From contig NC_089458.1 of assembly GCF_026210795.1 (NCBI RefSeq), positions 434,001-498,000 of the forward strand: a stretch of 64,000 nucleotides of DNA, in the 5' to 3' direction. Numbering within the stretch: the stretch's first letter is position 1; the number at the start of each line of letters is the position of its first letter. Under the pieces are notes generated by a model that made no database searches, was not told the origin of the DNA, and worked only from the letters and a program-made list of their open reading frames with translations. Source of the stretch: Rhizophagus irregularis. Lineage: Eukaryota; Glomeromycota; Glomeromycetes; Glomerales; Glomeraceae. Below are positions 38,244 through 51,014 of this stretch, one piece after another. Made by a program: the position numbers and the translations under genes.

Positions 38244-39235
38244 TTATTTTTATCCTTTTCCTTTGCAAGTGTTTACGGCCAGACCACCCATTGCCTCTTA
38301 TGAGACTAATCTCGGGTCTGTATCCTATCATCTTCAATGGGCAACCATTATACCGAGTACTTAATTCCTCAGGTAACAGCACCACTATAAGAATCGCCCC
38401 ATCGGGCCATTTTAGGCTGATCTGAAACTAGGTACACGCCGCCTACTCATCCTATACCCATTGCATGATACTGATACTCAATTTATTTAACGACCTTTAG
38501 AGAGCATCTACTTTCATGGAGGACTTTCAACAGGTAACATCAACCATCTAGTACCCTTCCATACCACCATTTTAGGTACTAAGTCTCACTCAAAGGCCAC
38601 TACAGCCTGCGATTACCTAGCACCGATAGTACAGTTGTTTACCCAAGTGGTATACTTTGTAGTGACCACTCGGACAGGAAGTAGCAGGCATCTGTCCAGG
38701 ATCACCCCTATGGTGGGTATCAACCACCAGGGATCGCCAATCGGGGACCCAAGGAGTAGGGAATCGAACCCCATAGCCATGCTACCTGTTCTGTGCACGA
38801 ACACCTTGGTTGGTCTAAGACCTAACAAAAGGTCTAACTACTACTAAGACATTGCACCCTCAGCTTTACCATCTAGGACGACCATCTAGCCATTACTGAC
38901 CCAAGCGGTATCGTAGAGTGACCACCTGGACAGGAAGTCCCCCCCAAGGTATAGTAGTGACCTCAAGGACAGGACTGCGCACATGCCAATGGCCTCATAT
39001 GGAACGTTAGAAGGACACCATGACCCTTAGTTGAAATGTGCGGCCTAACTGTACACACTAATTCATTATGATGCAGTCCAACTACACTAATCCCTGTACC
39101 TTCACGCTATTGGTTGTAGCGTCTGCAGTAAAATTCTTTTTATTTCCGTGGTCATGAATTGAACCTGCGGACCTCACCATACTCAGGCTTAATGAGGGTC
39201 TCAGTGGATAACCACGAAATATGGCCGACCAACCC
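38244..39235 (-). mobile_element. tRNA-headed SINE, copy 1
   Basis: Runs on the minus strand from a tRNA-like head (39148-39235) to a 3' tail at 38244. The tail reads GGAAAAGGATAAAAATA on the element strand, the same as the LINE 3' end. The body is shared with copy 2. Its head is slightly damaged: the A box reads AATTTCGTGGTTAT-like, while the B box GGTTCAATTC is clear. An internal second B-box motif (GGTTCGATTCC on the element strand) is at 38761-38771. No protein is coded. Confidence 0.8.
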
Positions 39236-40217
39236 ATTTTATCCTTTTCTTTTCACACAGTGTTTATGGCCGACCAGCCCATTGCCTCTTTATGAGACTA
39301 ATTTTGATGCTGTCCTATCATCTTCAATGGGCAACCATTATACCGAAAGTACTTAATTCCTCAGGTAACAGCACCAATCATATAGACATCCCCCATCGGG
39401 CCATTTTGAAACTGATGAAATCTGACACGCCGCCTACTCATCCTATACCCATTGTATGATACTGATACTCAATTTATTTAACGACCATCTACTTTCATGG
39501 AGACTTTCGACAGGTAACATCAACCATCTAGTACCCTTCCATACCACTATTTTAGGTACTAAGTCTCACTCAAAAGCCACTACAGCCCGCGATTACCTAG
39601 CACCGATAGTACAGTTGTTTACCCAAGTGGTATACTTTTGTAGTGACCACTCAGACAGGAAGTAGCAGGCATCTGTCCAAAATCACCCCTTATGGTGGGT
39701 ATCAACCACCAGGGATCACCAACACGGCACCCAAGGAGTAGGGATCCGAACCCCATGCCATGCTACCTACCGTTCGCGCACGAACACCTTGGTTGGTCTA
39801 AGACCTAACAGAAGGTCTAACTACCACTAAGACATTGCACCCTCAGCTTTACCATCTAGGATGACCATCTAGCCATTACTGACCCCAACGACATCGTAGA
39901 AAGTGACCACCTGGACGGAAGTCCCCCACGAAAGTATAGTAGTGACCACCAAGGACAGACTGCGCACATGCCAATGGCCTCATGGAACGCAGAGATACTT
40001 GACCCTTAGTTGAAATGTGCGGCCTAACTGTACACACTAATTCACCATGATGCAGTCCAACTACACTAATCCCTGTACCTTCACGCTATTGATTGTAGCG
40101 TCCGCAGTAAAATTCTTTTTATTTCTGTGGTCATGGGAATTGAACCTGCGACCTCACTATACTCAGGCTTAATGAGGGTCTCAGTGACTAACCACTGAGA
40201 TAGGGTGACCAACCCTA
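39236..40217 (-). mobile_element. tRNA-headed SINE, copy 2
   Basis: About 980 bases lying tail-to-head against copy 1. The tRNA-like head spans about 40127-40215, with a good A box TATCTCAGTGGTTAG (40188-40202, complement) and B box GGTTCAATTCC (40136-40146, complement), so RNA polymerase III transcription is plausible. The length is unusual for a SINE. Small indels separate it from copy 1. Confidence 0.82.
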
Positions 40218-40218
40218 G

Positions 40219-40735
40219 TATTTTTATCCTTTTCCTATGCAAACAGTCTATAGACTTTATCTTTTATTTATATTTAAACTTCAAAAACATAATCGAACAA
40301 TATTACAAAAATAAGAAAATAAACGAATAAAAAATAAAAAGAGTAGCTTCACGACTCATACAAGTAAAGAAAACTAAACTAAAATAATATTAAAGCAAAG
40401 AAAAACTAAACTATTACAGAATCGCATACCCCAACTTTACCCGAAGGCCAGTGTGAGTCAACTATCTAACATCCAAAGATCCAAACCGTTACCAGAAGGA
40501 AATCCTAAGAGGTTGAACTGTTAAGCGGCGCAGAAAATCCAAGTGCGAGATCCAAGATCCACCTCGAATTATAAAAGAGGATATCCAAGAAATCCAGGAA
40601 TCCTGAGAAACTGTCGCCAGAGAAGAGTTGTGATGATGAGGAGAAATAGTAGAGGCGGTAGTTGAAGAAGGGCCACGTAATTTTGAAGAAGCAGTAATAC
40701 CCTGCGATTCTTCCCAAGTGTGAAAAAGAACATTT
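40219..40735 (-). pseudogene. 5'-truncated LINE fragment
   Basis: Matches the last 500 or so bases of the LINE at 43.48 kb: tail, 3' untranslated part and the C-terminal coding end (FLRRLTVQPL type in a broken frame). Its tail abuts the head of SINE copy 2. Confidence 0.8.
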
Positions 40736-41046
40736 CACTAACAAGCTAGTCGAATTAATCTTTAACCGAAGTTTTATGTGTAAATTCTGGCTGACATAAA
40801 ATGTTGTAAAAGTTTGTAATTCAATAGAGTAAATTCATCAATCGCTAAAGCGCTGTATATAAATTTCCGATACAGAATAATAAAATTTGTATTCATAAAA
40901 AAGTAGGAAGAGAAAATAGAAAAGCTTAAAATAAGCGTAAAAGAAGTGAAAAAGGAGAATGATTAAAAGTAAATAATAAAAAAAAATCAGCGCAATTAGC
41001 GCATTAAAAAAACATGAACAAAATCAGCGGGTAAATCCCACAGTGT

Positions 41047-43011
41047 TCAAAAATCAGAAGGAGCAGGGTAAAGATGTGAATCAAACCAAGGTGCACAAAC
41101 ATCCAATAACATTAAGATATCACAAGGTTTAACACGACCTAGTTTGAAAGAAAACCGTGTATCACTATTCCAAAGATGTGAAAATGTCGAAGAGGAAGCC
41201 GATTTGGTGATAATAGATTGGATGGCATCTCGAAGATACTTCTTCGATACCGAGGAAGTGTTGTACTTGGAAATTAATAACCAGAGAAAATTGTGAGAAG
41301 GTATATAAATGGAAGCACTATTCGAGAGTATCCTTCAGACCATATCAATAATGGAACGACTAAAGCCAAGAGTTTTAAAATCTTGATAATCAATAACAGG
41401 GCAGTTCAGACCAACAAAAGGACCAGAGGTGGGTTTGTCAGTAATAAAATGACTTCCAACTACAAAAGAGAGATTCAAAACCACTTTTTGGATAGAACCT
41501 GTAAATTTAGAAGATACAAACGCAACTGAAGAGTGATGTGAACGTTCGTTCAAACAGAAGGAAACATCAGGGCGCGAAGATACGAGATTACGTATATTCT
41601 GGACAATTGAATAATCAGTAGTAGACATAGTCAAATGATAGGAGGTAAGAGGAATGACTATAGCATGATCCTTAGTGGCCATCCACATGGAAGAGTCAAG
41701 AAGATCGGGCTGAATAACATGTCGTGAAAATTTGCTCCAGTCTGATAAAAGGTCTTTGTGGCGTTCTTGACGGGCAAGTTGTTTCTTCGAAGGGTGGGAA
41801 ATGGATTTGTGAGCAGAGTATGAGATAAGAGTTCGTGCTGAAAGTGTCTGTATTACGTATGCTTTAAGAATATGATGAAAAGCGTAAGATTTGCGGTAGG
41901 AAAGTCTAGGCGTCAGGGAAGTTCCATCTTTATAAAAACCATCAGCGTGTCTTTTGAACTGCACGGATTACAAGGTAAAGTGAAAGAAGGAGAAGGAGGA
42001 GGAGGAGGAGGAGTGTGAGTGAGTTTTTGTCGTGAATATGACGAACGCAGCAAACGAGGGCATGCTTGTGGCGGCGGGAGTGCGCAAAACGGGCAACAAA
42101 ATAAAGGCCAAGGTAAAAGCAAGATTGATGATATCGAAATTGAATAAAGGTACGAGTACGTCTATTATTACGATGAGAAGATGACCGACGGAGCAGAGGG
42201 AAGTGTAGCGTTGTGTTAATAAAAGCTTCAGCGTGTCCCCATTAAAATATTTACGTCGAACGTGCGAGGGAATACGGTTTTTTGTCGGTAAAGAAAAAAG
42301 GTTAAAAATTTTGATAAAATAAATTTCAAATTAGGAGAAGGACGATCAGATGTATATTGAAATGGCTCAGTAGTTGAAAGGAGAGGAGAATTGGTATGAA
42401 TCGAATAACAATTATCGAATCGAAGATAAGTCCAAAAGGAAGTAACAGTTGCCTCGTCGAATAGAATATCAACGATTAGAGCTAATATTTCGAGCAGGAT
42501 ATCCATCCATCCAGGATGGTACGTATTGTGAAAGTGTAAGACACTGTGCATTATCGTGAAGAAGGGCTGAAGCGAGAAGTTGCCGGTGAAGATCCTGCAG
42601 GTATACGGTACAGAGAAAGGACCGGAGGAGGAACGTTGTTAATGGTGTCAATGATATCTACTAGAGCTGAAATATGGGGAGTTATGAGAGAGGAATCTGA
42701 AGATTTATTTTGAAAGGGACTTTTAGGTTGGGAAGGACGTGATAAAGGTGGGCAAATGACATCATTATGAGGGATAAAACCCAAACGCGCAAAAAGACAA
42801 TTTTTGTCTTAATTTCTGTCTTGGCAGCAAAGAGATGTAGGGAAATCATAGAGGATACGCGTTTACAAAGAAATTTAGGAGTACGCCGTGAAGGGTGTAA
42901 ACTATTGGTGCATCGCATAGAAGGGGTACATAAATCTAAGATGATATTAGGATCAGCCTCGTGTTTAGAAGCCCAAATAGCTAATGGAAGAGGAGGTGGA
43001 TCATCATTCAT
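41047..43011 (-). pseudogene. Degraded coding region of unrecognised family
   Basis: Minus-strand frames follow each other with shifts. 43011-42682 starts MNDDPPPLPLAIWASKHEAD and shifts frame near 42770. The next frame is 42784-42551 and another is at 42551-42228. A long frame, 41964-41335, ends in a TGA, but the same frame continues open to 41047 with sensible composition (FLWLLISKYN..., ending LYPAPSDF). Thus one stop and several shifts separate what was probably one long protein. I do not recognise it. GC content, higher than in the host genes, and the surroundings suggest a mobile-element or multicopy gene. A truncated SINE lies immediately upstream. Confidence 0.5.
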
Positions 43012-43012
43012 T

Positions 43013-43285
43013 GGATATTTTAGCTCCTTTTCCTTTGCAAGTGTTTACAGCCCAGACCACCCATTGCCTCTTATGGAGACTAATCTCGAATTGTGTCTAT
43101 ACGTCTTGATAGGCAGTAATTATGCCAAGTCTTAATTATCGAGGCCAACTTGAAGGAAACGTCACTATAGAAGACATCTCACATCGGGCCATTTTAGGCT
43201 GATCTGAAGCTAGGTACACGCCGCCTACTCATCCTATACCCATTGCATGATACTGATACTCAATTTATTTAACGACCTTTAGAGA
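43013..43285 (-). mobile_element. 5'-truncated SINE, copy 3
   Basis: Same 3' region as copies 1 and 2 (CTTTTCCTTTGCAAGTGTTT, then TCATCCTATACCCATTGC on the plus strand), with an internal diverged patch. The tRNA-like head is missing, as expected for incomplete reverse transcription. Confidence 0.75.
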
Positions 43286-43311
43286 GCATCTGATATTTTA
43301 TGTCCAATACA

Positions 43312-43478
43312 CACCATTTTTACCAAGTGTTTCTGAAGGCAGACCGCCCATTGCCTCTTATGAGACTAATCTCGGGTCTGTGTCCTATCATCTTCAATGG
43401 GCAACCATTATACCGAGTACTTAATTCCTCAGGTAACAGCACCACTATAGAAGACATCCCCCATCGGGCCATTTTAGA
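43312..43478 (-). mobile_element. 5'-truncated SINE, copy 4
   Basis: A short 3' piece of the same SINE (AGACCGCCCATTGCCTCTTA... to CATCGGGCCATTTTAGA). It is interrupted by the 3' tail of the full-length LINE. Confidence 0.75.
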
Positions 43479-43745
43479 TATTTTTATCCTTTTCCGTTGT
43501 ACAAACAGTCTTGTGACTTTATCTTTTATTGATATTTTAAATTTCGAAAGTATAATCGAACAATATTACAAAAATAAGAAAGTAAACTAATAAAAAATAA
43601 AAAGAGTAGCTTCACGACTCATACAAGTAAAGAAATCTAAACTAAAACAAATTAAAGCGAAAAACTAAAAAACATACAGAATCGCATCTAGAAACACCCG
43701 AAGGCCAGTGTAGATCCAACTATCCAGCGTCAAAAATCCAGTCCG

Positions 43746-46700
43746 TTACCAGAAAGAGACCCTAAGAGGTTGAACTGTTAAGCGGCGCAGAAAATCCAAG
43801 TGCGAAATCCATGATCCACCCTGAATTATAGAAGAGGATATCCAAGAAATCCAGGAATCCTGAGAAACTGTCGCCAAAGAAGAGTTGTGATTTTGTGTAG
43901 AAGTATCAATAGAGGAGGAATTTGTAGATGGGCCACGTAATTTGGAAGCAGCCGAGATACCCTGCGACTCTTCCCAAGCATGAAAAAGAACATTCCGACA
44001 TAGCCAAATTTCACCATATAATTTAATTTGGAAGTCATTAAGAAGGGGAGAAATAATCTTGTATATAACAGAGAGAGGAAAGTGTTGATTCAAAAATGCC
44101 GTTAAATGCGCAGGCAACAATCCTCGAGTAAGCCAAAGACAGGATGAAGAAGGAGCTTCATAGTCCCAGCAATCCAAAGCAGAAAATTCGGTTTGAAAAG
44201 AAATATCCAAAGATTTCAAGGATAGAAAAAAAGATAAACAAGAATCCCTAAATTTAATGACTTCAGACCGGTGCGTTAAACAAGGATTTAATTCCGGTAA
44301 AATATAAGGACAAGTCCAAAGATGATTCAAATCTTCAGGAGCAGAATTACACTGCGGACAGAGCCAGTCAGGAGAGTATAAGTAAGGTTTGCGTTGCTGA
44401 AGAATAGTTAAAGTAGGCAACATATCCAAAAGAAGTTTAATGCGGAAGATCCAAAATTCAGGACGACCATTCCTATGTGAAGCGAAACCTTTAATTTGTG
44501 AAAGGCAAAAATATATACCAGCCCAATCAAAAAGTGAAGGAGAACCAAGAGCAGTAAAACGCGCTAATGAACAGAAAGATAAAAGAGCACGAGCATCAGC
44601 TATAGAGCGGAGAAAATGACGAATATTCACGTCAATAGGCAAAGAATTAAAAGACAACAAGCATGGAGCATAACAAAATGCTGAAGGTAGAGCAGTGGGT
44701 TGTAAAGATGAATGAGCATCTTTGGCCAGAGAATCCGCTTGAACATTGTATATGTCATCGCCATGAGCAGGGACTTTGATCAAATCGACTTTAAGATTAT
44801 GATCCATGATAAGTTGTCGAATGGAAAGCCAAAGAAGATGATTAGGTTCTCGAAGTAACTTCGGTGAGAAAGGAGCATCAACAAACCGTGTCCAGAGTGA
44901 AATTAATTGACTACAATCAGTATAAATAGAGATTGATGAATCACGGGAGAGGGCGCTCAATCCTAATAAAACAGCAGAAATTTCAGAACGCAAAGCTGAA
45001 GGGAAGTAAGAAGGGAGATGCATGGAGGAAGATTCTAGGACAAGTCCATCAGCATCGAGAGCAATCCAAGCAGAAGTCATGGAAGAAGGCGAAGGATCAT
45101 TGGTAGGATGGAACGAACCATCTGTGTACAAAGATTGCACAGAAAGCGGCAAGATACTATCTTCGATCCTGTCCATAAAGGAAGGAGAAAGAGCAGGAGA
45201 CGTGTTCGAAAAGTGAACAAGAGCCAAGGAAGTGGCATAACTCCATGAAGTAGATAGAGTAATGGGAAGATAGGCCGCAAAAACTTTGGCATTTCTGGTA
45301 GGGTAACCCACAGTTTCCGATAGGGTAACATTGAAAAAACACTTTTCGCTGTTACAGCGCTGTTTGATGGCAGATTTCTTAGATAAGGCAGGAATGTTAA
45401 AAACACAACCAGAACAAGGGTTATAGGATCGTTCATCAGCCGAGGTAGATACAGGGAGCCAATGAGACATGATAGCTGAGTTTTGTTTCTTGTAGGTGAT
45501 ACACACACGGCCAACAGATAAAGTTTGGGTAGCAGAATCAAGATTAATAGCCCATTGAGGATAAAAATGATAATCTTTAACAGTATGATCTAATAAACAA
45601 ATAGAAGCTACAGTAAAAAAAGAATTAATAAAATATGAAGGTAAAAGTAAAGTAGAAGAATAAGAAGAAAGAAAATTATTATTCATAAATGTAAACCAAT
45701 TAGGGATCCGCCCTTTACGACCAACGATGCCAAGGTACCGAAGGTCAAGCCAATTCATGAGATAACGTCCACAAGGCGAAACCAATTGAGCGAGCACAAA
45801 TATATTCAAATTTTTCCAAAGTTTCCAACTCGATTGAAAGATGGAATGCGGTAGAATAGATCAGAGTAGCAAAGCAGGTTGTAAATCACGCCTCGGAGGC
45901 CGGAAGGAAAGAGACCACGTGATGTTCAAACGTGAAGAAAACAATAACGAATTAAACAAAGTGTGCGTTCGCAAAGAAACGATCTGTGACCATGGTTCTA
46001 AGTTAATAGTAGTCGGGCAACTTTCAGCACCCAAATATCCTTGGAGATGGGAGATAGCATAAAGGGCAAAATCTTTGAAATCTGGATGAGTGAAAATTTT
46101 TTGCCAAGATGCAATATGGGAAGAAAGAAAACGATAAAAAGCATTTTGGATCGAAAAGGGAAGTTTAAGAAATAACAAGGGCAACGGAGTGGTCGCAGCA
46201 AGACCAGCTTTCCTTCGAAGTACTGAAAACATAGGTTTGACTATTGAGTGAATAGTACTTTCAGAGAAAAGGGTAGTTTGAAGACGAAATTCCAATCGCG
46301 GAAGAAGGACAGCATTATAGAGATAGGCCACATGTTGTGCTAATAATTTTTTCGGTCCCAGAAGAGCTGCCATATCTTTAACCATGGAGCGCGCTTGTTT
46401 GAGAACAAAATTAGAAGAGGCGGACAAAGAAAACCAGACGCCTAAAAAGCGAAAGGAAGTATTGAGGGGTAAAGAGGAAAGGGAAAGAAAAGTATTGGAA
46501 ACAATAAAAGAGGGTGAAAGTTCAAAAGTAATCTTCGAAGAAGGCGAAGAGGATGAAAGAAGGACATATTTTGCTGAATTGGCTTGAACATTGTTTAAAG
46601 TATAAAATTCAGCAGTAATAGAAAGACGATCTTCTATGCCAGATTTTGAAAAAGCAATAAGTGTAGAATCATCCATAAACGTTAAATGTGAAATTGGTAA

Positions 46701-49121
46701 AGAGCATTGTTCAAATTCAAGTGGAGAATAATTTAGAAGAGCTGAAGATTTTAAAATAAAAGGATCTCGTGCTTGTTGATTCAAAACAGTAAGTAAAGGA
46801 TCCAAATAAATAACCCAAAGAAGAGGGGAAATGATTTCTCCTTGATCGATACCAACACGTACTCTATAAGCAGCTGTATCACCATGACAGGTAATTATCT
46901 TATTATTTCGTCGTGTAAAAAGATTCAAAATAAATCGCGCTAAAAGTGCAGGGATATGTAATCTATCTAAAGCTAATTTAAGCATATTTAAATCCATAGA
47001 ATCAAAAGCTTTAGAGATGTCTTGAGAAACGATCCATAGTTCCTGATCATCAGTAGAGTCATGTTTATGTTGATGAATAATCGCATCAAGCATTTTGATA
47101 GGGGCATCAGTAGAACCACCAGGTAGACCCGCAAAGTTACCTCCTTGGAGAATTTTATTATCAGCAAGGATATTGGAGAGACGATTAGTGACGACCTTAA
47201 CTACACATTTGCGGACTGTTTCCAGAAGGGTAATAGGTCGAGTGTTCTTAAGTTGAGCATCAAATTCGTGAGGTTTAGGAATAGGGTAAACCACAGCTTC
47301 ACGCCAGTCAGCAGGAATATCACCGCGAGAAAGACAGGTATTGGCAAGTAAAAGAGAAAAATCCAAGGCTTCACCGGACAGATGTTTAATCATCTCATAA
47401 GAAATTTTTGAAGGGCCGGAAGCTTTGTTATTTGGCATGGAGGAAATCACAGCAGACCATTCTTGTAAAGAAATGGGCGCCAAAACAGGATCATATAATG
47501 AAGCAGATACACCGGAAAGGGGAGTGTAAGCTTGTTGCCATCGAGCAGGGAATGAAGCAATAGAAGAATAACGGACCAACGGAGGAGAAACGATTGATTG
47601 AAAATGAGAAATAGCAGCTTGTTTAATGTCTGAAGGATCCGTTAATAAAGTAGGAGTTGAGTCCAGGACGACCAGGACACGGTCAAGAACTATTGAACGT
47701 TTTTCTACTGATAGGGCAGAATCTATGAAGGTGCCGAGCGAGTTCGAAAAGTGTTCGTCACGTAGTGCAGTATAATATTCCACTGAGTCCGTAAGGTGTT
47801 GGGCGAATTTAGTAGATAAAAAGGCAGAAACTAAATTCTTCTGGGATCGTAAAAACGATTTAAATACAGATGCAGGGGTTGTAGAATAGGTAGGAACTGA
47901 ATAATCAGGAAGTAAGGATGCAAGGTTTTCAAGATGGGAGGGCAAAGCAGCAGTCATTTGCGCAATCTGAGTAGGCCGATTAGAACGACGAGTAGTAAGG
48001 CGATATAAAAATCGATCTAAAAACTTGTTAATGGCAATAAGTTTAGTTAATTCAGGAGAGTACGAATGTCGGTGTGTATTAGAGACTTTTTGAAAGGGTA
48101 ATGTTTCGATTGCAGCACTAATTATGGCAGCTTTCAATGCATGCCACATACGATCAAGAGAAAGAGAGGAGAAATCAAAATTAGAGTGATATTGTCTATC
48201 TAAATAAACTCCAAGAGAATCATCGACTTCAGTGGTAAAATTATTCCATTGTTCAATTGAAGTGGAAGTATAAGAAAAAATTGTACGCATTTCATTTTTT
48301 TGTTTAAGACGAGATTTAGCCAAGATAGCCAGGCAAGAACTGAAGTCAAAAACAGTTGTAAGAACTTTGTGATCGGTAAAAGGACGATCAAGAAGACCCG
48401 GGCAAGTAACCACTTGCGAAAAAAGACCAGGAGCAGGAAAGCCAGGTGAAGACCAGATATAATCCAGTCTCGAGGACCCATTATCATGAAAGAAGGTGGA
48501 ATCAGGACCATTTGTAGAGGAGTGAGCTTGATGATCGGTAAAAAACTGAGAAGAAAGCAAGCAAAGAAGCTTAAAATGATTAGGTGAATAATTAGAATGA
48601 GCAATTATATCAGCATTGAAATCACCAAGAATAACTACAAAATAATTATTAGCACGGGCATGATCGAGCCAAGAAAGAAGTTTGGCAATAAGATCATTGC
48701 AAATAGATTGATGAACAGAACCAGAAGGGGGATAATATATAGAAATAATAGAAATTTTTGTTTGATGAAAAAACAAATCTAATTTAAGAAGTCGACCGTT
48801 CCAAGGATCAATTGTTTGAACATGCTTATGAAGGGGATTACGTAACAAAATACCAACACCATCATGAGGGCGAGAAGAAGACGAACAAGCCCAATAGGAC
48901 TTAAAGTGATGTCGGGAGTGTTCATTTTTGAAAATAAATTTAGCATTTGAAGGGGAAAGACGCGTATCATTAATAGATAAAGCACCAAAAGAGGAGTGAA
49001 GAAAGAAATTAAGCAAATGTTGTTGTCGAACTGGGGAACATAAACCATTAACATTTAATTGACCAAATTTGATAAGGGGAGAGGGGTGAGGGGAAAAATT
49101 ATGTTTTTTATTGTCCATCAT
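43746..49121 (-). pseudogene. LINE ORF2: endonuclease, reverse transcriptase, RNase H, with one in-frame stop
   Basis: One reading frame of 1792 codons from the ATG at 49121, interrupted only by a TGA at 45861-45863 (codon 1087). The frame resumes with no shift. The endonuclease (about residues 18-262) shows GDFNAD, SRLDYIW and TDHKVL. The reverse transcriptase (about 555-840) shows SQDISKAFDS, GIDQGEIISPLLW and FMDD in place of the usual F/YADD. After the stop comes a Cys cluster (CSGC...CNSEKC). RNase H (about 1330-1470) follows with YTDGS, SEIS, YTDCS and QADSLAKDA. A C-terminal CPQC...H...C finger closes it. Domain order and catalytic residues are complete. Only readthrough or a trans supply would make the RNase H part. 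Confidence 0.9.
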
Positions 49122-49170
49122 TATTACACACTGATAAATCGGTAATAAAGAAGGGGGAAAAAGAGAACAA

Positions 49171-51014
49171 TTATTGATTAGCTTGGCCTTGTTGCCGAGC
49201 TAAGATGAGGTTGTTTTGTTGGATTCCTTCTTTAATCGAGCCAGCCAAGGAGGCAACAGTATTGGAAAGAGAGGAGAGACGCTGTTCCATATCAATAGGT
49301 GAGGAAGGAGCGACGTTGGAAGGAGGAATAGGAGCAAAATGAGGAATCGGGGAAAAACCACCAGTTGATTGCAAAGGAGGAGAATTGATATCTACTAGGA
49401 TATTATTATCAGCTCGATTCACTGTATCATCCCATCCCTGCATAGAGGAAGGGATGTAGGAAGAAGGTTTAGTGACAATAGGTCCAGAGATAGGAGTACG
49501 AGCAGCCATAGCAGATTCCAAATTAGTGATGCGGCTGTTCATGGTAGCAAATTGTGTGGTAAGAAGAGCTAGTTCTTCAACTACTTTTTCAAGGGCAGCA
49601 CCAATAGATTTCCAATCGGTAAGCACGGTAGGAGGGGCAGGGTATGTAACATCCATGCCATCAGCATAGTGATCAAGTTCCTTAGCATCAGGAATACGAC
49701 GACGATGGTTATTATTGTTATTATTGAGATTGTCGCGATTCCATGGTCGACGCTGAGAGCGAGAACGAGATTGTTGTCGGGTATTAGGTCTAGATTTAGA
49801 GCGATGGCGAGAAGCATTTGTACGGCTTTGTCCATCATTATTGTTATCAGGGCGGGCAAAACGGTTATGTCGTTTAGCCGGATGAGAAGGAGGTAAATGC
49901 TTGTTATATAAAGCACGTAATTTGTCATTAGATTGCCAAGGGCGAGAAGGGCGATTAGATCTAGATGAAGAACCACATTGATCAGGGTTACAATTAGGGC
50001 GACCACATCGATGACAAAGAGAAGTGACTTCATCCGGAGAATGCCAGGTAAGGCCAACTTTCTTAAGGGCAACATGAAATAGATTTAGCATTTTCCATAG
50101 CCGCGAGCAAAATGGCACAGAAATGGCAATAGGCAGGGAGGATTGTAAGAGTTCATAGAGAAGGAACATTGATAGATTTAGCGGAAATTTCATCGGCAAT
50201 TTCAGCAAGATCGACCGCTATAGTACCACGCGGAAGACCGCGCAAAACGGCATAAGCGCGTCTTTCAGCGCGTTGGTCGAGTGAGAAAGTAGCGGGGCAG
50301 ATTCGCAAACAATGTCCTCCACAAAGGACGCCCCAGGTAGAGTCGAGGTTCTGTAAAGCACCAGTAGATTCAAAGGTGATGTATGCAGTACGATAAAGTT
50401 TAGATAAACGGGTATGGCAACGAGTGATATTGCCGTAACGAGAAAAGGTACCACGCAAAAGAGCGTCAGTTAGAAAAAGGGGGATATCGGTAACCATAAG
50501 ATCGCGCGTTCAAATCGGCGCCTTAATAGCCTCGGGGGTCGTCATGCGAAATGCAAGCCAAACAAAGAATCCATAGGGGAGGCTGTGGCGTTGTCAAGAT
50601 CTTGCTTTTCGGAAGTGGACGATGATGCTCTTCAAATCGTTGGATCCACTACGCGGCACGTACCGTAAGAGGAGAACGGGGGAAAGTTGTCGATCAAGCC
50701 GCGTCGCACGCGTCGCGGTTTAAGTAAGTGATTCCAAAAAGCCATCGACGTCGTAGGGAGCGGCCGGAGCTAGAAAAGTGTAGGTTGAGATTGTATTGCG
50801 GCTTGGGACGCGTCCGAGAGGCAGCACGTTCAGGGAAAGAGACTGCGGGAGTAATTTCAGGGCTTTTGCCTTTATCGTTGTTGTTAGCAGGGGCGTGTTG
50901 CGAAGCATCGAGGGAGGAGGTATCGGGTTGAGAAGGTATCTCAGCGGAAGTTGTCTCAACAGGGCCAGGGAGGCGCGAGAGGTTTATCGAACATCCATGA
51001 CAGAGTCTTCGCAC
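49171..51014 (-). pseudogene. LINE ORF1 with RNA-recognition-like and zinc-knuckle regions, frameshifted
   Basis: The C-terminal frame, 50208-49171, has a CX2C...C knuckle (LCHRCGRPNCNPDQC), an Arg/Ser/Asn-rich basic stretch and a coiled-coil-like end. The frame 50497-50153 upstream (MVTDIPLFLTDALLRGTFSR...) looks like an RNA-recognition-type fold (residues LRGTFSRYGNI and TAYITFES). The two must be joined across a frameshift near 50160-50208. The N-terminal frame, 51014-50694, is broken again by at least two shifts and stops before 50497. Such ORF1 proteins coat the LINE RNA. The start of ORF2 lies 50 bases beyond the ORF1 stop. Confidence 0.7.

Noticed and set aside
40127..40215. Possible tRNA gene (A and B boxes present)
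   Set aside because: Cloverleaf pairing is poor and the sequence continues into a repeated body with a LINE tail, so it is a SINE head.
45841..46062. Plus-strand frames within the LINE (also 46384-46587, 47145-47351 and others)
   Set aside because: Shadows of the minus-strand ORF2 with biased, unlikely composition.
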